Below are positions 35,030 through 38,454 of a stretch of DNA of 38,454 bases, piece after piece. A program made the translations under genes and the position numbers. The stretch's first letter is position 1; every line of letters starts with the position of its first letter. The notes beneath the pieces were generated by a model. The model had not been told where the DNA came from, made no database searches, and saw nothing but the letters and a program-made list of their open reading frames with translations. This stretch comes from CAYLPJ01 sp964385465 (GTDB lineage Bacteria; Planctomycetota; Phycisphaerae; SM23-33). The stretch spans positions 1 to 38,454 of the forward strand of contig CAYLPJ010000060.1 in the NCBI GenBank assembly GCA_964385465.1. Direction: 5' to 3'.

Positions 35030-36031
35030 ATGGCAGACGGATGGCACTACAGCACGAACGGCACGTCGGCGGGGCCGGTCAGCGGCGAAGACATCCGCGC
35101 GCGGCTCCGCACGGGGCAGCTCCGCCCGAGCGACTACGTCTGGCGGGACGGCATGGCCGAGTGGGCGGCGATCTCCTCGGTCCCTGACTTCGCCGGGGCG
35201 ACCTCCTCGTCGGGCCGCCCGGTGCCCCCGGCCCCCCGCGCCCGCGGGCGCAGCCACGAGATCGACTACGAGGTCCTCGGCGACGACCTCCAGGTCGTGG
35301 AGGTCGAGCTGGACGGCGGGGAGACGGTCATCGCCGAGGCCGGCGCGATGAACTACATGGACGACGGGATCGCCTTCGAGGCACGCTTCGGCGACGGCAG
35401 CCGGCCCGGGCAGGGCTTCTGGGGCAAGCTGCTGGACGGCGGCAAGCGGGTGCTCAGCGGCGAGTCGCTGTTCCTGACGCACTTCACCAACACCGGCGGG
35501 GGCAAGCGGCGCGTGGCGTTCGCGGCCCCCTACCCGGGCAAGGTGATCGCCCTGCAGCTCGATGAACTCGGCGGGGAGATCCTCTGCCAGAAGGACGCGT
35601 TCCTCTGCGCGGCGATGGGCACGGAAGTCGGCATTGCCTTCGCCAGGCGGTTCGGCACGGGGCTGTTCGGCGGCGAGGGCTTCATCCTCCAGCGGCTGCG
35701 GGGGGATGGCAACGCCTTCGTCCACGCCGGCGGGACGGTCGTCCGCCGCGAACTCGCCGGACAGCGACTGCTCGTCGACACCGGCTGCCTCGTCGCCTTC
35801 ACCGCCGGCGTGGACTACGACATCCAGCGGGCCGGCGGGCTCAAGAGCATGTTCTTCGGCGGCGAGGGGCTCTTCCTGGCCACGCTCAGCGGGACCGGGA
35901 CCGTCTGGCTCCAGACGCTGCCTTTCGCCCGCCTCGCCGGACGCATCCTCCAGGTCGCCGGCGGCGGAGGGAACACCTCCAGGGGAGAGGGCTCGGCACT
36001 CGGGGGAATGTCCAACCTCTTCGAGCGGTGA
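35030..36031 (+). CDS. GYF_2 domain plus AIM24-family protein
   Basis: A 333-residue protein. Residues 4-50 (GWHYSTNGTSAGPVSGEDIR, then DYVWRDGMAEW) form a GYF_2 domain, a small module thought to bind proline-rich or protein partners. From about residue 75 the sequence is an AIM24 (TIGR00266-type) domain, named after a yeast mitochondrial inner-membrane protein. It is glycine-rich beta structure: EAGAMNYMDDGIAFEARFGDG, cut here to its start, FLTHFTN and GGEGLFLATLSG. No signal peptide or membrane segment is visible. The cellular role of bacterial AIM24 proteins is not settled. AGGAGG sits nine bases before ATG. It lies 53 bases after the aminotransferase gene on the same strand. Confidence 0.87.
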   Translation: MADGWHYSTNGTSAGPVSGEDIRARLRTGQLRPSDYVWRDGMAEWAAISSVPDFAGATSSSGRPVPPAPRARGRSHEIDYEVLGDDLQVVEVELDGGETVIAEAGAMNYMDDGIAFEARFGDGSRPGQGFWGKLLDGGKRVLSGESLFLTHFTNTGGGKRRVAFAAPYPGKVIALQLDELGGEILCQKDAFLCAAMGTEVGIAFARRFGTGLFGGEGFILQRLRGDGNAFVHAGGTVVRRELAGQRLLVDTGCLVAFTAGVDYDIQRAGGLKSMFFGGEGLFLATLSGTGTVWLQTLPFARLAGRILQVAGGGGNTSRGEGSALGGMSNLFER

Positions 36032-36054
36032 GAACAGGCCGGCTCGGCAGAAAC

Positions 36055-36073
36055 GGGCCGCCGCACGCGGCCC
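36055..36073. terminator. Hairpin between convergent AIM24 and small membrane protein genes
   Basis: GGGCCGC (36055-36061) and GCGGCCC (36067-36073) pair perfectly over a five-base loop. It lies between two convergent stop codons and could serve both. No T-run follows. Confidence 0.45.
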
Positions 36074-36086
36074 CGGCGGGGATGGC

Positions 36087-36323
36087 CTAGCGGTCCTCGG
36101 CGGCGATGTAGCCGTCGCGGCGTTGCGACGGGGTGGCCGACGCCCGCGGCGTCCCGTCGCCCGGCTCGGCCAGCATGGCCACCAACTCCGCGGCCGAGTC
36201 CGCCACCACGGGCGCATGGCGCCGGGCCCAGGCGAAGATGTCCGGGCTGCCCTCCATGTGTCCCAGGTGGTATCCGCCCAGGAACGCCCCCACGATCAAG
36301 ATGGATGCCAGCAGCCTCCGCAT
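36087..36323 (-). CDS. Small single-pass membrane or exported protein of unknown function
   Basis: A 78-residue predicted protein. Residues 1 to about 20 (MRRLLASILIVGAFLGGYHL) are basic then hydrophobic, fitting a signal anchor. The remainder is soluble, with SAAELVAMLAEPGDG and a polar C-terminus ending in IAAEDR. I do not recognise it. Reality is supported by an AGGAG eight bases before the ATG at 36323, and by a protein composition unlike a shadow frame. It stands alone between convergent and divergent neighbours. Confidence 0.55.
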   Translation of the reverse strand: MRRLLASILIVGAFLGGYHLGHMEGSPDIFAWARRHAPVVADSAAELVAMLAEPGDGTPRASATPSQRRDGYIAAEDR

Positions 36324-36539
36324 GCCCAATGCTCCTTTCGCGTCCCGGCCCCCCGGCCGGGGCGTGGATTGGTAACCTACGATCCGTTTGGCACGGGGGC
36401 AAATCCGATTCGCGAAAATCTGTGCGCGACCGCTTCGCCTCCGTCGTGCCGCCGACGGGGCATCCGCCCCGCGGGATCGGCTGTCAGCATTCTAGCACTC
36501 CGTGCCCGAGGGCCCGGCCGATTCTGCGCCCGCGGCCGC

Positions 36540-36568
36540 TTGCCCCACGCCGGCCGAGGCGGTACCCT
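36540..36568 (+). promoter_or_regulatory. Possible promoter of the sulfatase gene
   Basis: TTGCCC (36540-36545) and TACCCT (36563-36568) lie 17 bases apart, a layout very like the aminotransferase promoter (TTGCCG, 17, TATACG). The -10 is GC-rich, so support is moderate. Confidence 0.35.
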
Positions 36569-36591
36569 CCGCCCAAGCCGAGGAGACTTCC

Positions 36592-38070
36592 ATGCCGCCG
36601 ACCAACCTCCTTTTCCTGTTCACCGACGAGCAGCGCTACGACACGCTGGGGGCCTACGGCAACCGGCACATCGACACGCCCAACCTCGACCGCCTCGCCG
36701 GCCAGAGCGTGCTGTTCGACCGGGCCTACGTCACCCAGCCGGTGTGCACGCCGTCGCGGTCCAGCCTGCTGACCGGGCAGTGGCCCCACACCAACGGCTG
36801 CACCGAGAACAACGTCCCCCTGCCCGCCGACGTGCCCTGCCTGCCGGAGATGCTGCCGGCCGGGACCTACGCGACGGGGTACCACGGCAAGTGGCACCTC
36901 GGCGACGAGATCTACCCCCAGCACGGCTTCGACGAATGGCGCAGCATCGAGGACGGCTACCGCGGGCACTTCTCGCCCCGGCGAGACCGCCACGACCGCT
37001 CGACCTACCATCACTGGCTGCTGGCCAACGGCTTCCGCCCCGCCGGGGACGCCTTCGTCCGACACGAGACCGCCCGCTTCCCCGAGCTGTTCAGCAAGCC
37101 GGCCTACCTCGCCCGCGAGGCCGAACGCTTCCTCCGCGAGCACCGGCGGGACCCCTTCGTGCTGTTTGTCAATTTCCTCGAGCCGCACATGCCCTTCATG
37201 GGCCCGCGCGACGGACAGTACGACCCCGACGCCCTGCCCCTGCCGGCCAACTTCGACGCGACGCCGACCGAGGACCAGCACGCGAAGTACCGCATGTTCC
37301 ACGACCATTACCGCCGCGTCGGCTGCGGGGGCTCGGGGCCTCTGGCCGACGAGGCCGACTGGCGGAGGCTCATCGCCCGCTACTGGGGGCTGTGCAGCCA
37401 GGTGGACCACCACGTCGGGACCATCCTCGCCACCGTCGAGGAGCTCGGGCTCGACGAGAACACCCTCGTCGTCTACACCTCCGACCACGGCGACATGATG
37501 GGCAGCCACCGGCTCGTCGCCAAGTGCGTGATGTTCGAGGAGGCCGTCCGGGTGCCCATGATGATCCGCCTGCCCGGCGGCACCGGCGGCGGGCGGCGGA
37601 TCGACGCGCCCGTCAGCCAGATCGACATGGTCCCCACGCTGCTGGACCTGATGGGCTGCGACCCCCACCCCGCCTGCCAGGGGCGAAGCCTCCGCGGGCT
37701 CATCGAGGGGCGCGACGCCGACGCCGGCGACGTCGTCATCGAGTGGAACGGGCCCAACTGCGGGCTCGCCGCGGACATCATCGGCAAGGTCGAGCTGCCC
37801 GAGACCGTCACCCGCCACTGCCCGCCGGAGAGGGCGGTCGAGGCCATCACCGACCCCCTGCGGACCATCGTCTCGCCGGACGGGCTGAAGCTGACCGTCT
37901 CGCCCGCACTCGGCGACCACGAGCTCTACGACCTCACCGCCGACCCCGGCGAGCGGACCAACCTCCTCGCCGACCCCGCCCGCGCCGATGCCGCCGCCGA
38001 CCTGCTCGCCCGCCTGGGGACCTGGCAGGACGAGACCGCCGACCCGACCGACCTCCCGGAGGGCCTCTGA
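36592..38070 (+). CDS. Sulfatase (alkaline-phosphatase fold, cysteine type)
   Basis: A 492-residue sulfate-ester hydrolase. The active-site signature CTPSRSSLLTGQ has Cys52 as the residue converted to formylglycine. Metal ligands are indicated by FTDEQR (10-15) and SDHGDMMG. GYHGKWHLG supplies the conserved Lys and His. FVNFLEPHMPFMGP and the closing HELYDLTADPGERTNL are typical of planctomycete sulfatases active on sulfated polysaccharides. There is no signal peptide: the protein starts directly with PPTNLLFLFTDEQR, so it would be cytoplasmic. GAGGAG lies before the ATG at 36592. An enzyme that converts Cys52 must come from elsewhere, since the FGE-like domain in this window is exported and lacks one catalytic cysteine. 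Confidence 0.93.
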   Translation: MPPTNLLFLFTDEQRYDTLGAYGNRHIDTPNLDRLAGQSVLFDRAYVTQPVCTPSRSSLLTGQWPHTNGCTENNVPLPADVPCLPEMLPAGTYATGYHGKWHLGDEIYPQHGFDEWRSIEDGYRGHFSPRRDRHDRSTYHHWLLANGFRPAGDAFVRHETARFPELFSKPAYLAREAERFLREHRRDPFVLFVNFLEPHMPFMGPRDGQYDPDALPLPANFDATPTEDQHAKYRMFHDHYRRVGCGGSGPLADEADWRRLIARYWGLCSQVDHHVGTILATVEELGLDENTLVVYTSDHGDMMGSHRLVAKCVMFEEAVRVPMMIRLPGGTGGGRRIDAPVSQIDMVPTLLDLMGCDPHPACQGRSLRGLIEGRDADAGDVVIEWNGPNCGLAADIIGKVELPETVTRHCPPERAVEAITDPLRTIVSPDGLKLTVSPALGDHELYDLTADPGERTNLLADPARADAAADLLARLGTWQDETADPTDLPEGL

Positions 38071-38086
38071 GCCGGTGTGTCCGCTC

Positions 38087-38110
38087 TGTCCACCCCCGGC
38101 ACGGTGGACA
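38087..38110 (+). terminator. Hairpin after the sulfatase gene
   Basis: TGTCCACC (38087-38094) and GGTGGACA (38103-38110) pair perfectly over an eight-base loop, 17 bases after the sulfatase stop. No T-run follows directly, though T-rich sequence lies about 30 bases further on. Confidence 0.5.
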
Positions 38111-38424
38111 CACAGCCGCATGTAAACCCGTAAAGTGTTTTTCAAATTAGATTTAAGTACACCACTCCCCTGTCCACCCCACCGGGCGGATGTACACCGT
38201 GTCCAGGGGTCATTCCTGTATCCTCGGCTCGGCTTATTCCCGTACCGCCGGCGGGCATTCCGGAGTTCGGGATTCAGAGTTCAAGGCCGCGAGGCCGACT
38301 TCGGCGCCCGACGTTGGCACGCTTGCCGCGACGAGCGCGCTGTGTGGGCGCCCGGCACGCGCGAAGAAGCCGCCGCGCCGCCCGCCCCCTCCAGAGCTGC
38401 CGTCGCGCCCTGTGGAGTGAAGAT
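38111..38424. other. Intergenic region after the sulfatase, no clear gene
   Basis: Bases 38120-38165 are strikingly AT-rich for this genome (a TTTTT run, then ATTAGATTTAAG), which may hold a promoter. A second TGTCCA-containing imperfect inverted repeat spans about 38166-38215 (CCCCTG and CAGGGG arms). The rest is GC-rich with no codon structure that I trust. Confidence 0.5.
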
Positions 38425-38454
38425 ATGAAAGCGCGGCTCCATTCGTCAGTCTAT
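38425..38454 (+). CDS. Possible start of a gene cut by the window end
   Basis: ATG at 38425 follows GGAG with seven-base spacing and opens ten codons (MKARLHSSVY) before the window ends. Lys-Ala-Arg at the start could lead into a signal peptide, but too little is present to say. The AT-rich upstream region would suit a promoter. Confidence 0.3.
   Translation, partial: MKARLHSSVY

Noticed and set aside
38135..38428. An open frame of about 97 codons after the sulfatase
   Set aside because: It starts within the AT-rich island with no ribosome-binding site, overlaps inverted repeats and has no recognisable domain or coding bias.

Overview
The window is about 38.5 kb of very GC-rich bacterial chromosome (roughly 70% G+C by eye), densely packed and with no tRNA, rRNA, CRISPR array or insertion sequence that I can see. 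The gene mix suggests a planctomycete, most likely an anaerobic or facultative member of the Phycisphaerae or a related line. It holds an arylsulfatase, several glycoside hydrolases (GH36-like, GH2 and a ruined GH4), two secreted beta-helix proteins, a hydrazine-synthase-alpha-like protein with c-type haem motifs, a glycyl radical enzyme with its activase, and FeoB. The taxonomic call is inference from gene content; there is no rRNA to test it.

Layout. (1) 1-2932: housekeeping genes: the 3' end of tyrS (+), then class II aldolase, nnrE and trxA (-). (2) 3084-7536: a two-gene + operon for a clan GH-D (GH36-like) glycosidase and a secreted beta-helix protein with internal duplications. (3) 7738-8603: two tandem Hsp20 genes (-) behind a leader that can fold like a ROSE RNA thermometer. 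(4) 8904-13467: a - strand pair made of a TldD/PmbA-family protein and a large exported protein that joins a hydrazine-synthase-alpha-like region, two CxxCH motifs and a formylglycine-generating-enzyme-like domain. (5) 13636-16803: divergent from this, a glycyl radical enzyme activase and a glycyl radical enzyme with an atypical active-site loop. (6) 16898-23015: FeoB with an apparently leaderless promoter overlapped by a 24-bp palindrome, preceded by a large hybrid histidine kinase. (7) 23276-27382: a GH4 gene reduced to its two ends, a secreted pectate-lyase-like beta-helix protein, and a CoA-disulfide-reductase/rhodanese fusion. (8) 27709-38070: aconitase and a LOG-family protein, then beta-galactosidase (GH2), a DegT-type aminotransferase, a GYF_2-AIM24 protein, a small membrane protein and a sulfatase. 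The window ends just inside what may be another gene.

How it fits together. Several genes point to breakdown of plant or algal polysaccharides (GH36-like, GH2, sulfatase, beta-helix proteins, relic GH4 of the alpha-galacturonidase type), but they are scattered among housekeeping genes and do not form one locus. FeoB (ferrous iron uptake), the oxygen-sensitive glycyl radical enzyme and the disulfide reductase suit low-oxygen life. The items most worth a second look are the haem/FGE-like fusion protein, the glycyl radical enzyme with Cys-His-Trp where Cys-Val-Glu is usual, the leaderless feoB promoter with its palindrome, the Hsp20 leader, and the deleted GH4 gene.
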